Positions 12,201 through 21,782 of a stretch of 64,000 nucleotides of DNA are shown piece by piece. This DNA is from Ischnura elegans (taxonomy: Eukaryota > Arthropoda > Insecta > Odonata > Coenagrionidae). A model generated the notes under the pieces. It did no database searches, had not been told where the DNA came from, and saw nothing but the letters and a program-made list of their open reading frames with translations. Within the stretch, counting starts at the first letter, position 1. The number at the start of each line of letters is the position of its first letter. A program made the position numbers and the translations under genes. Where the stretch lies: assembly GCF_921293095.1 (NCBI RefSeq), contig NC_060247.1, forward strand, positions 112,673,111 to 112,737,110. Direction: 5' to 3'.

Positions 12201-15200
12201 TAAGTAAGAATACTAACCCAGACCAGGCATACATGGCGAGTCCATACCAGGAGGTGTCCGAGGATGAGGATGTTTTCGGGAGGACAACCACCTCCCTGCC
12301 ATTGCTGTGGCAGCTTTTGCAGATGTACACACAATTGTCATACTGATGCTGGTAACTAGAATGACAATTTGCAATCATCAATATTATCAATGTAGCACAT
12401 TATAATTATTAAAGGTAATTAACAGTTAAGCTAGGTTTACCATCAGAATCTTTTACAAATCAGCATTTCCCTCTCCCCACAATTAACACCCCTTTTCAAT
12501 TCAAAATGAGGCCTACTTGCTTTCACTCCATACACTCTCTCCGCTTCCTTAACATTCTTCCCTCTAACTTGGTTTTCAGTATCCCCTCCCTACTTATCAT
12601 TCGCTACACCAAATCTTTTTCCTTTCCGTCATCTCCTCTTGAAGTTTTCTCGCCTTGCCCACCATATCTAGCACTTCATCATTCCTTTTCCTCCCATTCC
12701 ATTACACTTACTCACTCTCCTTCCCCAAAACCCTTTTTCACAGTCAAACCCTCCTTTGAGATAATGACCAACAACGCAATACTTTTGATGAGGTACATTT
12801 CGTGTATATAGAATGGTTAGTTTTTTTAATGAAGAAAAAGTGCTGAAAAAATAATCCAGTCTTTCAGGGGTAATGATTAAGTTTCCCAGAAAGAAATATC
12901 TCCGTCCCAATACTAACTCCACTCCTAAATAAATGTAAGCAAAAGATTTTATGGAAATCATTTTTCTGCCCCTGGTAGGACAACATTTCACTATGACAAG
13001 CATTTGAGCACAAAGAAGTCTCATTTTAATGAGGTTGCATGGTAGATTATAGTCTTGACCTAACCCTCACCCTAAAGAAATATGTATCTCTATAAATGAA
13101 TTAGTTAGCCAAAAATTGGGAACTTTTCAAATGCTACCTCATTTTTTCATGAATACTTTCTCAACAGATGTCAGAAGATATTGACTGAAGTAATAATTAT
13201 AAATAATAATTATAAAGATAGCTATAAGCATTTGTGTGCCCGAATGTTCTCGAAAGGTTTTCAACAAGAGCAGAATTTGGCTAACCCATTCCAAGCTCGT
13301 ACCTGCAGAGTACATCACAGGAGTGAGGTTGGCCATCTCGCAGGTGTCCCATGCTGCCTTGGCAGCGGTAACCACACGAGAGGCACTTGCTAGGACATGT
13401 GAAGTACTCATCAGAGAAGAGCACGGGAGCAGAGTCCTTTATCTCTCCATTGAATTTCTCGTTGAGAACCTGAAAGTGGAATGAGCAGATAAATGGTGTA
13501 TTCAAATGCATTTATTAGCACTAGCCAGGTTTTTTCAATAAAAACCCTCAGCCCAATGTCATTTTCCCTACGTAGACAAAACTCATGGCCATGAAAACTG
13601 CTAGAAAGAGTTTAGGATAATATGCCTGATCATATTTAGATAGAGAATTTTCAATAATTTATTCGCAGCTGAGCTAAAAGCCATAACATGCATTCACCAA
13701 AAGGTGCCTCCACCAGGTTGTGGATGGTGTGTCGGCATCTAGATATAGAGGGGAGATAAAAGTAGTCATGGACAAAAAGCAACAGCATTCCGAGGAGGCA
13801 CTGGTTAATCCTTGGGCAAAGAAGGCCACTTAATTGATGCCTAAACCTGTTAAGACGCTATGACTTGGTGACAGGTGGCCACCAAAAATTAAGCTTCCCA
13901 ACAACCTGAGCAGAGGGCAGCCACATTTCCTCGTGCGAGTGAAGGTGGGCACCACAGCGATCATTAGAGCAAAACTCATTGCAGGCATGATAACATTTAT
14001 TTTAAAGGTTGAAGCACTGCAATGTGGGAGGCAAAGAGAAACCACCAAATAATTATCCTGAGGAGTCACAGATACTCCACCCGACCATATTATAAGACAT
14101 GATAGGATTCTTTCAAGTAAAATATTCCGGAGGTAAACTAGTTCTCCAGACAAGTTCTTCAGATCTTGAGACTTATTTTTTTCAGATGCATTGAAACTAC
14201 AGTGTAAACAGAGAGATGCTATTTGAAGCAGAAAGGAATCACTGTTGGCCAAAGTGATAGCATGGGGAGGGGGAAGCTGGCGATGGTGATAGGGAAAAGG
14301 GCCGAGGTATTTGTTAAAGGGTACCATCCAAGTTACTCCCACAGTAAGTTAATTTAATGTCAAATAGTCATTGCTACCACGCATTTGAATCAGCTACATC
14401 CTCCATGGCTTGGTCAATGCACAGATGGTCAGCTCAAAATTAAATCATGGTTGTTCACAGTATTTACCATCTCTGCAGGAAGAACAATAGCATTTAGTAA
14501 TTCTTTCCCACATTGCTGGCAAAACTTGCACTTTGGCATTGCTGGCAAAAGTGGCTTTTTCAAGGGCAATCACACACCAGCCTGGTGAAAAATTCATGCA
14601 ACCCACAAGACAAACTCCCTTTTACAAACCCTTTAATTAACAATGTAAAGAATTTGGGTCCATTCAACTTTGAACATTAAGAGGTTCTCTAAATGTGAAA
14701 AGAAAATAGCTAGGTAGAGAATGATAATCAACTAAGAAAACCAAAATATTGGTTTGGACTTTGGGAAGATAGGGAAGAGACTGAGAGCATCTCAAAATTA
14801 GGAAACTAAAAACATGAGAAGGGGAAGGATTTCTGCTATCTGGGCACCCAAGAGGCCAGCAATGGACAAAACAAAAAAAAGAAATATGCAGTAGAAGCCA
14901 TAGCAAAGAGGGCACCCCACAAGAAGAAGAATTGGGATTATAAGTACTTATTAAGGTAAGGAAAAAATTAGTAGGCCATACATTTGGAGTATGATTCTTT
15001 TTGGCAGTAAGGCAAGGACAATAACAGCAGCATAGAATTCAAACTGGGAACCATCCAAAATGTGGTGCAACAAAAGAATGATATACGTCAAATGGATGGA
15101 TCGTGTGAGTAATGAGAAAGTTTTAAGAAAAATAGGAGGGAAGTCTCTTGAAAAACTTGGGAAGTAGAAGGCACAACTTAATCAGCCACCTCTTGAGATG

Positions 15201-18200
15201 CGATGGGCTGATGAAGAGAATCATTGAAGGATAAGCAGAAGGGAAGACCAGCATAGGTAGGCCAATGGTGAAAAATATACAGCAGGTGATGAAGGATATG
15301 GAGCAGAAGAATAATGCAAATGTTAAAAGATTAGCCGATAAGAGAATTGAGTGGAGAGCTGCATCAAGTCAATCTTAGGATTGCTGACTCATGACAATGA
15401 CGAACGAAATACATATATTCACTACGAAGTAGTCCATACTTAAATTCAGTGGCCCACATCAATCTTCACACAACCTTTCAGCACTTCTAACCTTGCACTG
15501 GTTTGAACCAGTCAGTCAAATGAAAACAAAAAGAGTGATTTATTAGATAATAATTCCTGTGACTATTTCTAGTATAGTGATAGTTTTGCAGAGCTAAAAA
15601 AATATCAATGTTCACTCCTATCTCTGGTATTCAATTAACCAAACATATGATGGAGGGCCTTCAAATGATTCAAACATTTTATACAAACATTCACTACAAA
15701 CCACATACCTTAAGAGTATGATACACAACTTGAGGGTGGCGTGGAGATCGAACCGATGAATTTTTAAGGACTTCATATACAGATGAGCGCAACTGTGAGA
15801 AATCAGTTGGCGGTGAAACAGTTTGTACCCCCAAGTAACTCAAAGAGCTGAAAGCTTCAAACTCCAACTTCAGCTGAGCAAACCGGCTTCTGATAACATC
15901 CTCTGGACTTTCAGTTGGAGCTGAAGGAAAAAAAAGAAAGAGCATTACTGAGTGACCATTGCAAAGCACAGTATGTATATAAAGTCAAACACAGCCTTTT
16001 GAGACACATACTTGACTTCAACGGTGATGTGTGATTTGTTTCATGGAAGAGGATCACCGCCGGGCCAAGTGCTGATAGAGGCCCCCCAAAGTCAACTCTC
16101 GAACCTATCGCCTGAAGTGCAGACTGAAAATGCTGAGAGTAGGCTCTCGACGCCTCTCCAAGAAAAGTGAACAAGTCATTGTGAAGTCTCTCCGCCCTGG
16201 TGCGATATATAATCAAGTCCGAGACAGCTAAAACCTGAAAAAACAACATTGAAATTTAAGAAGGCAAGTCACAAAAATATGTTTACCCATCACACAGCTG
16301 CTGCAGTTTTTTTTCCTTGATGCTACATTTTATTAACCCTTAGACTGCGGGAACGTTTTTGAATGGTCTGCATGGTGAGTGCAGGGAAAACGTTTTTCAA
16401 TGTTTGACCAGATTTTCTTACCACTGGCAGCCTTTCCTTAACACACTCAATGCGGATGCCTTGAATTCAAGGCATCCCGCGCTAGCCTAGGACGCGGATG
16501 CCTTGAATACAAGGCATCGGTCCCATTAGGTTTCTCGGCCCGCCATCTGCCTCCGCGTCTTCTACTAGACCCTGCAATTGTGCCCAGCGTCTCAGTGTGT
16601 CTTCTCCTGTGACTGGATACAAGTCGTTTGCTTTCAGCAGATTTTTTGCCTTCTTTTTATTATTATATATTTATTATAATTTTATTATAATATTTAATAT
16701 TTTCTTTATTAATAGCGCAAATTTTAATAATTTTGACCTATGTATGATTGTATACGATTAAGGAAGACATAATATCTGATATTATTGCAAAATATTTTTT
16801 CCGCGTGGCGGTGTGTTATGATAAATTTTCTCAGCATTGAGTGTGTTAACCCTTTCATTGCATCACATTTTCTCAGAATTGTTTCACATTGGCGGAGAAT
16901 TTTTTTTCACTGCATTCACTTTGTTTTTCGAAAATATGAAAACAATTTCAATAAAAAAAGGATTTGTGTATTTATTTTACTATTTATTAAACAATTTGTT
17001 AATGGCATCACAGTGATGCCATCCGCACCCATGTGATAAATGCTCCGGATATTTATGCAACCCGTTACACAAACATTAGGTGACGACGGACAACATATCT
17101 TTACGTAGCAACTAAGAAGCATGGAATAATTTGTGAAATGATGGCGGAATTGAATTATAAAATAAGATGAATATTTTTTCAGATGTCATCCACTATCCAT
17201 GCATCAAATTTTGGGCAAAGAAAAGTTTTGGAATTTTAATTTCCACATCTCTAAATTTTTAAATTTACCAGTAACTTAGACTTGCATGCAAACATATGAA
17301 AGTTATTTTATCTTTATGACATTTTTTTGATTTAATGCTGTAAAAACTAACTAATGATTGTTAAAGTTTTTGAAAAAAGGGTTCAAAAACAGCCCTGGAT
17401 CTTATGCACATCATATACTATCAGAGGTATACCGATTCGCCACTTTTAAGTCGTTCTTAGGACGTGAGGAGGATTATTTCTCCTGTTTGTCATCAGAGTG
17501 TCAGTGGTTTGTCTTTTTTGAGTAACTCAATAGACATTTCTACAGATTATTATAATTTTCCATGCATAAACTCAGTCAGCCTCTCAGTTGCCACGGAAGG
17601 GGGAGTTATGGGTTACAACCCCCGTTGAGGTGCCAAAAACGGGTAAAATGGCCCCCGCACCCTCCAGAAGGGCCCTCAAATCTCTGGCAAAAACCCCCCA
17701 TTTCAAAATCGTGGCTTCGCGACTGTATAAACTGTGCCCACAGAGAAGAAATCTATCGATTAGTTTTCGCACGACTTTGTTTGCATGTCCCCTGCCTCTA
17801 TCATCAGGATCCTTCGCCCCCGTGTAAATTATAGCATCTTGCACAAGGCCATCAGGCTCAGAAAGCATATAGAACCGACGGACAAGAAATATCTAAACGT
17901 GTATGCTGCAGATAAAACGGCAACGTATAATAATCCAAATATAATGGTTTCTTTGCGCATAGAAATTTTGCTGTCATTATTTTCTAATTATAATAGCTCT
18001 ATTTAGTCGAAGTAAAATATGTAAATTGCTTCAAAGTTAAAAAAAACCTTCGCGGAGAAGACCCAATGCAGTGTTCAATGTATATATTTGAGTAAATTCT
18101 GCCAGATGTAGTTTTATTGCAAGGAGATATTCTAAGCCTAGTTCAACCAAGGCTGATACATAAACGGTCCTTGGGGTTTGAAAATAGGAATAAAATTGAA

Positions 18201-21200
18201 AATAAAGGTTTCTCCCATATTCCACGTAAGTGGCTATATATATGTAAAATACTGAAATTTCCAATAGAAAAAGGCCATACGATAAGATAAGAAAAAAAGT
18301 AAAATCTCTAAAGAGAGGTGAAAATGCACGAAATCGAAAGATGTCCAAAGGAGAGACTGTACTAATGGCGAGAGTCGTAAAAACTCAGTAGGAAGAGCTC
18401 ACCTTCTCCACGACACGTTCACAACAGAATACTTGCATGCATTTCTCATAAGAATGGCTAAAATACTTGTAAAAATAGAGATAGCAGGCGATACATAGTG
18501 ACTTGTAGTCTACTCCGCGGTGACGTAAAACGACTTTTATTTTGAGCCCCGAAATTTGATCATTTTTTCCCCAAGGATTTCCCCAATTCTAGTTTCTCAT
18601 TCGAAATGAAAAAAATATAGAAGTTTTCCTAGAACCTGCAATATTTCCTGTGAATAACGAATTGGTGGTCGTAATTATTCCCGCTTAGTAACTTTAACAA
18701 ACTAATACGAAATAAATGAGAAAAAGTCGAAATACCTATTTCTTTTTACGAAAACAATATAATCAAATCCCTACTGACAGGCTCGTTCGGAAAATGAGTT
18801 GCAAATATATTATGGAAAAATGTTATGAGTTATAATGGTATTATGTAAATATTAAGCTTAAATAATAATAAAAACAGCAACAGATTATTCAACTGTGTTT
18901 AGCGTGGGTATAGTGACCGTATTTTGAAATACGAAAATATTTTTCGTCTATGAGATGGAAGAAAGATTATGACTAAATATTGTCTACAAAAATTTTAATA
19001 CGACTAAAACGGGGAGAATAATCTTCAAATGTGGCAACACTTAGTACAAAATATTCATAAGAGTAAAGAAAATATCACATTTTAATTTTTTTGTGATGGC
19101 GAAAAATCTTACAAAATAAAAAGTACTCCATAAATGTAAAAAAATGTACTAAAAAAATATTAACTTTTTTTCTAAAACGGAAGGCATATCCAGGTAGCCT
19201 AATCCAATGTGTGTGCGGGAAACCATCATTAGAGTAGACAGAACAGAGCGGAGGAGTGAAGGGAGCGATTGAAGGACATAGACCAGCGTGGCATCAATGT
19301 GATGCCACCCGCCCGTTGGCAGGACCTACGCTGGGCATCAATGCTATGCCATCCGCACTCAAAGGGTTAACACTTAATTGCCATCCTTTATGCAGTGGCT
19401 TGAACTCGACCCAACCTAGTGGCAAAGATCACACAGGTGTCTTTCGCGGACTGGGCACCCCTCACCATGGGGAGCGCAACCTGGATTATCCCTTATCCGA
19501 GAGAGAGTTCCCTGCTCTCCACGGTGCATTTACGATGAAAACAATTCCAATGAATCCGAATCCTTGCGTTTCCTAAGAATTTATTTACCTCGTCATTGTC
19601 CAATATCCAGGGAAACTTATTTGAAAGCATTGGTCTCCCTTTCTTAAACTTTTGGTGGTGGGTCTTCCATCCCTGCGTAATTACCAAGGACATATTATAT
19701 TCATGGTCTGTCTTCAGGGGGTAGGGTGGGCAGTCCCGGATTATGAGGGTCCACTACCTGCTAGACACATGCCTAGGGTCGACGGAAAAAATTTTCGCCG
19801 CTCATGTACCGCACACAGTGGCAGCAAAATTTTAACGCTCCCTCAGCTTAAGGGTTAAAATACCCTCCACAATTCTCGCCAGTTCCCCAGGAAAAAGGAT
19901 AGCACTAAGAGGGTTAAGAACAGCGACCCATAAAGGAAATTAAGCTGCAGAGAAAGATGAAGATGAAGAAACAGATGTTATAAGTACACACAAAAAAAAC
20001 AACTGTGGTGGTGCAAGTAACATTCTAGAAGAGCCTATAATTGTAACGATAAGAAATAAAATAGGACAAGTGAAACAGGTATGGTATTTTAGAGGAGGCG
20101 ACTAACAACCACAGTCATTCTTGCCATAGGGAAGGTAGGGTAGAGAGAAATCTGTTGTCTGCATAAGCCTACTCTAAAAGAAAGGCACCAAGGCTACCAC
20201 ACCCTAATGTCCCATCAGATGGATGGAGTACTGTACCTAAAGTACCCTCCACAGAGAACTCAAGTAGGGATGAGGAAGTCTCAGAAAACTCTCTGCCACT
20301 GCCAGGATTTGAAACCAGGCCCACAGCATGGGAAGCCAACACCAAGCCACCACACCAACCCAATTCTCCAAAAGTGAAACAATGATACAAACTTACAACA
20401 GAATGTTCATTAAGGACAACAGATGTTGTGGCTGTGTATGTATAAGAAGAACTGGGTGCCAAGAGAAAAGCCAAATATACAGTAGGACCCAAGATACAGT
20501 ATCTGAATAGGGCACAAGAACTGATACGTATTTGGAACTATTGGCATTTCAAGAGATGTTCAAAAAACAAATAGGGGACAATGTTGCTGCAACAAGGGGA
20601 CTTTTAAGACATTCCACAAGTACTGCAATGAGTCTGTCTACCCAAACATAATGGGTGGCTGAAACCAGGGCATGCCTGCAGCTGGATCAGAGTGAGTGAG
20701 CAACTCCACTGGACAAAGGGATGAAGAAACGAATAACAAAATTGGTATAATACTATTTCAGCAGCTGGAGGAAAAATCAGTCTCTCACCCACTTAGCAAA
20801 ATGATAAAGACATAATTATAAAAACAAATGTTTAACCAAACAAAGAACTGTCAGAAATTTTCTTGTGACTATTTCAGAACAAAACAAGAATATTGAATAA
20901 TTAAGCATTACAAATACCGTCCTTTGTCACTATTGAATTTAGCTGACAGTGGCACCATCAAACAACATATAATTCTGCTGTGTAAAGTCAAACATCAATT
21001 TAAATAAAATACAATGATTTAAGAATGTATATCTTCTAAGAAAATAATGAGCATCGTATTAACCTTTAACAACAGTCTCGTACGTCGAATTTCGTGGCTT
21101 GTGCAACCAAGAAGACCCTCAGTATCAAGTACTATGACCTTAAGAACAGGATCAAACGCTGCCCACACACCAATCGTGCAAGAATCTTGAGCTGATGAAG

Positions 21201-21782
21201 TACTAAAAACGTCATTTCCTCCAAAGAATGTATGATTGAGTGTGTGGGATTTGCCGTCACCAGTGTTTCCAAATATTGACACGACCTTCACCCTGGTAGA
21301 AGAATCACACTTTAGCCGGGAAATGAATTTTTCCGCACAGGATACCTGAAAATAAAATACACACAACCGTATAGGCCCAATTTACAACACACAAACACAT
21401 GGAAACCTAAAGCTACTTTCGACAATGCAAGCTTAACGTGAAAACAGCCAATCTTTTCAATTACTTTTAAGGATTCCTTTTCATCGAGGAGGTGAAAACT
21501 GCGATCATCGGGTCCCTCTGATTTCGTTTCCAATGTTAAATTAACCATGTTGGCATTCAAAGTCACATCAGGGAGACTAGACGGCTGACTCACATAACTT
21601 CCATCGGAATGAATGTCATTCGTATATCCGTTGTGATGTAAAGCGATACTGTCAATCGATTCCATAATTGCTGGAGGATCTTCGTGGAGATCGTGAGAAC
21701 GATTTACCCAGCTGTTAACAGAACTGGTGGGACTGCTTGGGCCCCAAAATGAACTCTGGGCTCCATTGAACGGGATATCCAT
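2986..21782 (-). CDS. ZFYVE1: ZFYVE1/DFCP1 homologue, 11 coding exons, 713 residues
   Basis: Coding exons in transcript order: 21782-21465, 21345-21064, 16234-16012, 15920-15709, 13469-13303, 12355-12218, 11370-11253, 6242-6072, 5406-5244, 5166-5041, 3209-2986. They total 2142 bp, all junctions are GT-AG and all phases agree. The product has a P-loop GNTGDGKS at about residues 132-139 and DTEG at 180-183 (NTPase fold), a Cys-rich middle at about 346-486, the segment DQIAPKYWRPNHEI before FYVE finger 1 (544-597), and SARPSYWVPDSEI before FYVE finger 2 (660-711). This order is specific to ZFYVE1/DFCP1, a PI3P-binding protein of the ER, omegasomes and lipid droplets. The protein is slightly shorter than vertebrate homologues, mostly at the N terminus. 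The introns are full of transposons. Orthology is secure; function in this animal is inferred. Confidence 0.95.
3210..5040 (-). other. ZFYVE1: ZFYVE1-like intron 10
   Basis: Intron between the inter-FYVE linker exon and the last exon. Apart from the hairpin at 3609-3766 it contains AT-rich sequence with only short, unrecognised reading frames. Confidence 0.8.
3609..3766. repeat. Near-perfect 68-bp-arm hairpin, Penelope-like terminal repeat motif
   Basis: Two arms of about 68 bp are inverted with about two mismatches around a loop of about 22 bases. The arms hold TACTGTCGAAACCTG and GTCGGTAA followed by AAAACTCCTGTGGAAC. On the minus strand the order CTTGATAAGGACAC...TGTCGAAAC resembles a degenerate hammerhead-ribozyme core (CUGAUGA, stem II GACA/TGTC, GAAA), as described for terminal repeats of Penelope-like retroelements. 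It sits in the intron between ZFYVE1-like exons 10 and 11. Confidence 0.75.
5041..5166 (-). CDS. ZFYVE1: ZFYVE1-like exon 10, inter-FYVE linker
   Basis: DAETTVADDSGQVDEAEVLV, RKCGEAVASTLSTVASVLDI, PRG. It matches the linker between the two fingers of DFCP1 (VDE...ARKVGEAV...DIP type). It is in phase 1 on both sides. The intron before it is short, only about 77 bp (5167-5243). Confidence 0.92.
5244..5406 (-). CDS. ZFYVE1: ZFYVE1-like exon 9, FYVE zinc finger 1
   Basis: Begins ECCVCKRGF. It has the basic motif TKHHCRSCGEG, then VCADCS, and ends RVCDLCFKQ: the full set of FYVE cysteines. The canonical WxxD motif is absent, as in DFCP1. This finger should bind PI3P. Acceptor catccag|GAA; donor CAGG|GTACGT, phase 1. 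Confidence 0.95.
6072..6242 (-). CDS. ZFYVE1: ZFYVE1-like exon 8, linker before FYVE 1
   Basis: Residues 487-543: NAAQKVLDGVTYISEAVASV, SSWVADQIAPKYWRPNHEIK. The IAPKYWRPNHEI block is the signature preceding the first FYVE finger in DFCP1. Acceptor tgcttccag|AGT; donor AAG|GTGAGC. The intron upstream (6243-11252) carries the pogo-like and hAT elements. Confidence 0.92.
6445..8384. mobile_element. Pogo/Tigger-like DNA transposon, TA duplication
   Basis: Terminal inverted repeats CAGTGGAACCTCGATTTATC at the left and the matching GATAAATCGGGGTTCCACTG at the right, flanked by TA on both sides (6443-6444, 8385-8386). This is the pattern of Tc1/mariner-superfamily pogo-like elements. Both ends carry several copies of AACGATGAATGCGGGAAA. 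No transposase frame survives in the 1940 bp, so it is non-autonomous or decayed. Confidence 0.8.
8414..10609. mobile_element. hAT-type element with perfect 8-bp duplication
   Basis: Starts TAGTGATGGGTC and ends GACCCATCACTA, with AAATTAAG directly repeated at 8406-8413 and 10610-10617. An 8-bp duplication and TAGNG ends are diagnostic for the hAT superfamily. Both ends are rich in CGATTCC/GGAATCG. Internal reading frames (for example 9775-9996, 73 residues) show no hAT transposase motif, so the element looks non-autonomous. Confidence 0.88.
10620..11252 (-). other. ZFYVE1: ZFYVE1-like intron 7, remaining part
   Basis: AT-rich intron between the hAT element and exon 7. Nothing recognised. 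Confidence 0.6.
11253..11370 (-). CDS. ZFYVE1: ZFYVE1-like exon 7
   Basis: Too short for simple ORF detection. It was found by following the gene: YVLECSHCGVIYRSRQYWYG then AAVRTEIRHVWPG, a strongly conserved ZFYVE1 block with a CxxC pair. Acceptor ctcttcag|C joins exon 6 in phase 2; donor GGG|GTATGT. Length 118 bp keeps the frame. Confidence 0.93.
11480..11652. mobile_element. Small MITE with GAATATAGTCCCCC ends
   Basis: Inverted copies of GAATATAGTCCCCC occur at both ends, with internal GGGGGGGATTATATTCAG and an outer end CGGAGAAATACAGTA. A related half-copy lies at 29632-29735 in the opposite orientation. It sits in ZFYVE1-like intron 6. Confidence 0.6.
12218..12355 (-). CDS. ZFYVE1: ZFYVE1-like exon 6, Cys-rich segment B
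   Basis: YQHQYDNCVYICKSC, VVVLPKTSSSSDTSWYGLA and MYAWSG. The CxxxCxxC pattern continues the central zinc-binding region. Acceptor attctag|T; donor TCTGG|GTTAGT, phase 2. Confidence 0.9.
12480..12740 (-). pseudogene. Decayed LINE reverse-transcriptase C-terminal fragment
   Basis: Minus-strand fragments such as MVGKARKLQEEMTERKKIW and ILKTKLEGRMLRKRREC resemble the region after the reverse-transcriptase domain in insect endonuclease-reverse transcriptase LINEs (…RKxxWxGHxLR…IxEGxMEGKRxRGR). It is broken by frameshifts and stops. The plus-strand frame at 12506-12811 is only its antisense. Confidence 0.45.
13303..13469 (-). CDS. ZFYVE1: ZFYVE1-like exon 5, Cys-rich segment A
   Basis: VLNEKFNGEI, then FSDEYFTCPSKCLSCGYRC, a probable zinc-binding cluster (CxxxCxxC) in the centre of ZFYVE1 proteins. 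Acceptor cactttcag|GTT; donor TGCAG|GTACGA, phase 2. Confidence 0.9.
13470..15059 (-). other. ZFYVE1: ZFYVE1-like intron 4, main part
   Basis: Intron sequence without a recognisable gene. It includes a 170-codon open frame on the minus strand (13830-14342) with no known domain. Confidence 0.5.
15060..15375 (+). pseudogene. LINE reverse-transcriptase C-terminal remnant
   Basis: Plus-strand reading gives MWCNKRMIYVKWMDRVSNEK, VLRKIGGKSLEKL, then after breaks NLISHLLRCDGLMKRIIEG, GRPMVKNIQQVMKDME and [18 protein letters not shown] with a stop. This matches the typical C-terminal tail of insect non-LTR endonuclease-reverse transcriptases. Several stops make it a pseudogene. Shorter copies of the last part occur at 27176-27265 and 35696-35760. 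Confidence 0.75.
15709..15920 (-). CDS. ZFYVE1: ZFYVE1-like exon 4
   Basis: Contains RSRFAQLKLEFEAFSSLSY, PPTDFSQLR and TRSPRHP-like VRSPRHPQVVYHTLK, all conserved landmarks of ZFYVE1. Acceptor after a T-rich tract ending cttcag; donor AAG|GTATGT. Phase 1 in, phase 0 out. Confidence 0.9.
16012..16234 (-). CDS. ZFYVE1: ZFYVE1-like exon 3, NTPase domain continuation
   Basis: Starts VLAVSDLIIYRTRAERLHND and contains GPAVILFHET, matching the part of DFCP1 after the DTEG motif. Acceptor ttttttcag|GTT; donor TCAA|GTATGT (phase 1). The intron before it, 16235-21063, holds nested TTAA elements and a SINE. Confidence 0.9.
16438..16849. mobile_element. Inner 412-bp TTAA MITE
   Basis: Left TTAACACACTCAATGCGGAT and right CAGCATTGAGTGTGTTAA are inverted (about 14 bp well matched). 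GATGCCTTGAATTCAAGGC and a related second palindrome follow the left end. It shares the TTAA at 16846-16849 with a TTAACCCTTTCATTGC end that may pair with 19370. Confidence 0.6.
16846..19370. mobile_element. Possible second TTAA element with GGCATCA/TGATGCC palindromes
   Basis: Left TTAACCCTTTCATTGC and right GCACTCAAAGGGTTAA with TTAA on both sides. The terminal match is short, so the pairing is uncertain; the right end also resembles the 16438 end (TGCGGATG-GC). GGCATCAnnnTGATGCC-type palindromes occur near 17010, 19290 and 19335. Confidence 0.4.
19860..21063 (-). other. ZFYVE1: ZFYVE1-like intron 2, distal part
   Basis: Apart from the SINE, AT-rich intron DNA with no recognised feature. 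Another AGGGTTAA occurs near 19911-19918, probably a decayed TTAA element end. Confidence 0.5.
20060..20372 (-). repeat. tRNA-derived SINE copy 1
   Basis: On the minus strand the head reads GGGTTGGTGTGGTGGCTTGG then GGTTTCAAATCCTGGC, a mutated Pol III A and B box, followed by a body shared with 35396-35690 (CAGAGAGTTTTCTGAGACT). It lies in ZFYVE1-like intron 2. Confidence 0.65.
21064..21345 (-). CDS. ZFYVE1: ZFYVE1-like exon 2, P-loop NTPase core
   Basis: Residues 107-200. It holds the Walker A motif GNTGDGKS followed by HTLNHTFF, then GVWAAFDP and the Walker B-like DTEGLLG. These residues place it in the GBP/dynamin-like P-loop group, as in DFCP1, which is reported to hydrolyse nucleotide during omegasome constriction. 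Phase 0 on both sides. Confidence 0.93.
21465..21782 (-). CDS. ZFYVE1: ZFYVE1-like exon 1, N-terminal region
   Basis: Residues 1-106, beginning MDIPFNGAQSS and ending LLDEKESLK. An in-frame TAG lies only four codons upstream (21794-21792), which fixes this ATG as the first in the exon. The Ser/Asn-rich sequence looks disordered. The donor is AAA|GTAATT, phase 0. Any non-coding 5' exon would lie upstream and is not recognised. Confidence 0.9.

Larger units (their letters stand above)
16333..19858. mobile_element. Outer TTAA-flanked piggyBac-type element
   Basis: Left end TTAACCCTTAGACTGCGGGA and the matching inverted right end TCCCTCAGCTTAAGGGTTAA, each with TTAA, the target site of piggyBac transposons. 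Arms match over roughly 25 bp with a few differences. No piggyBac transposase was seen in the 3.5 kb, which instead contains further TTAA elements. Confidence 0.6.

Noticed and set aside
12506-12811. 101-codon plus-strand frame
   Set aside because: Antisense of a LINE remnant; low-complexity Ser/Pro/Phe sequence.
13830-14342. 170-codon open frame on the minus strand, the longest simple ORF in the window
   Set aside because: No domain, no codon bias or splice context, and it lies inside a ZFYVE1-like intron. Frames of this length can arise by chance in 64 kb.
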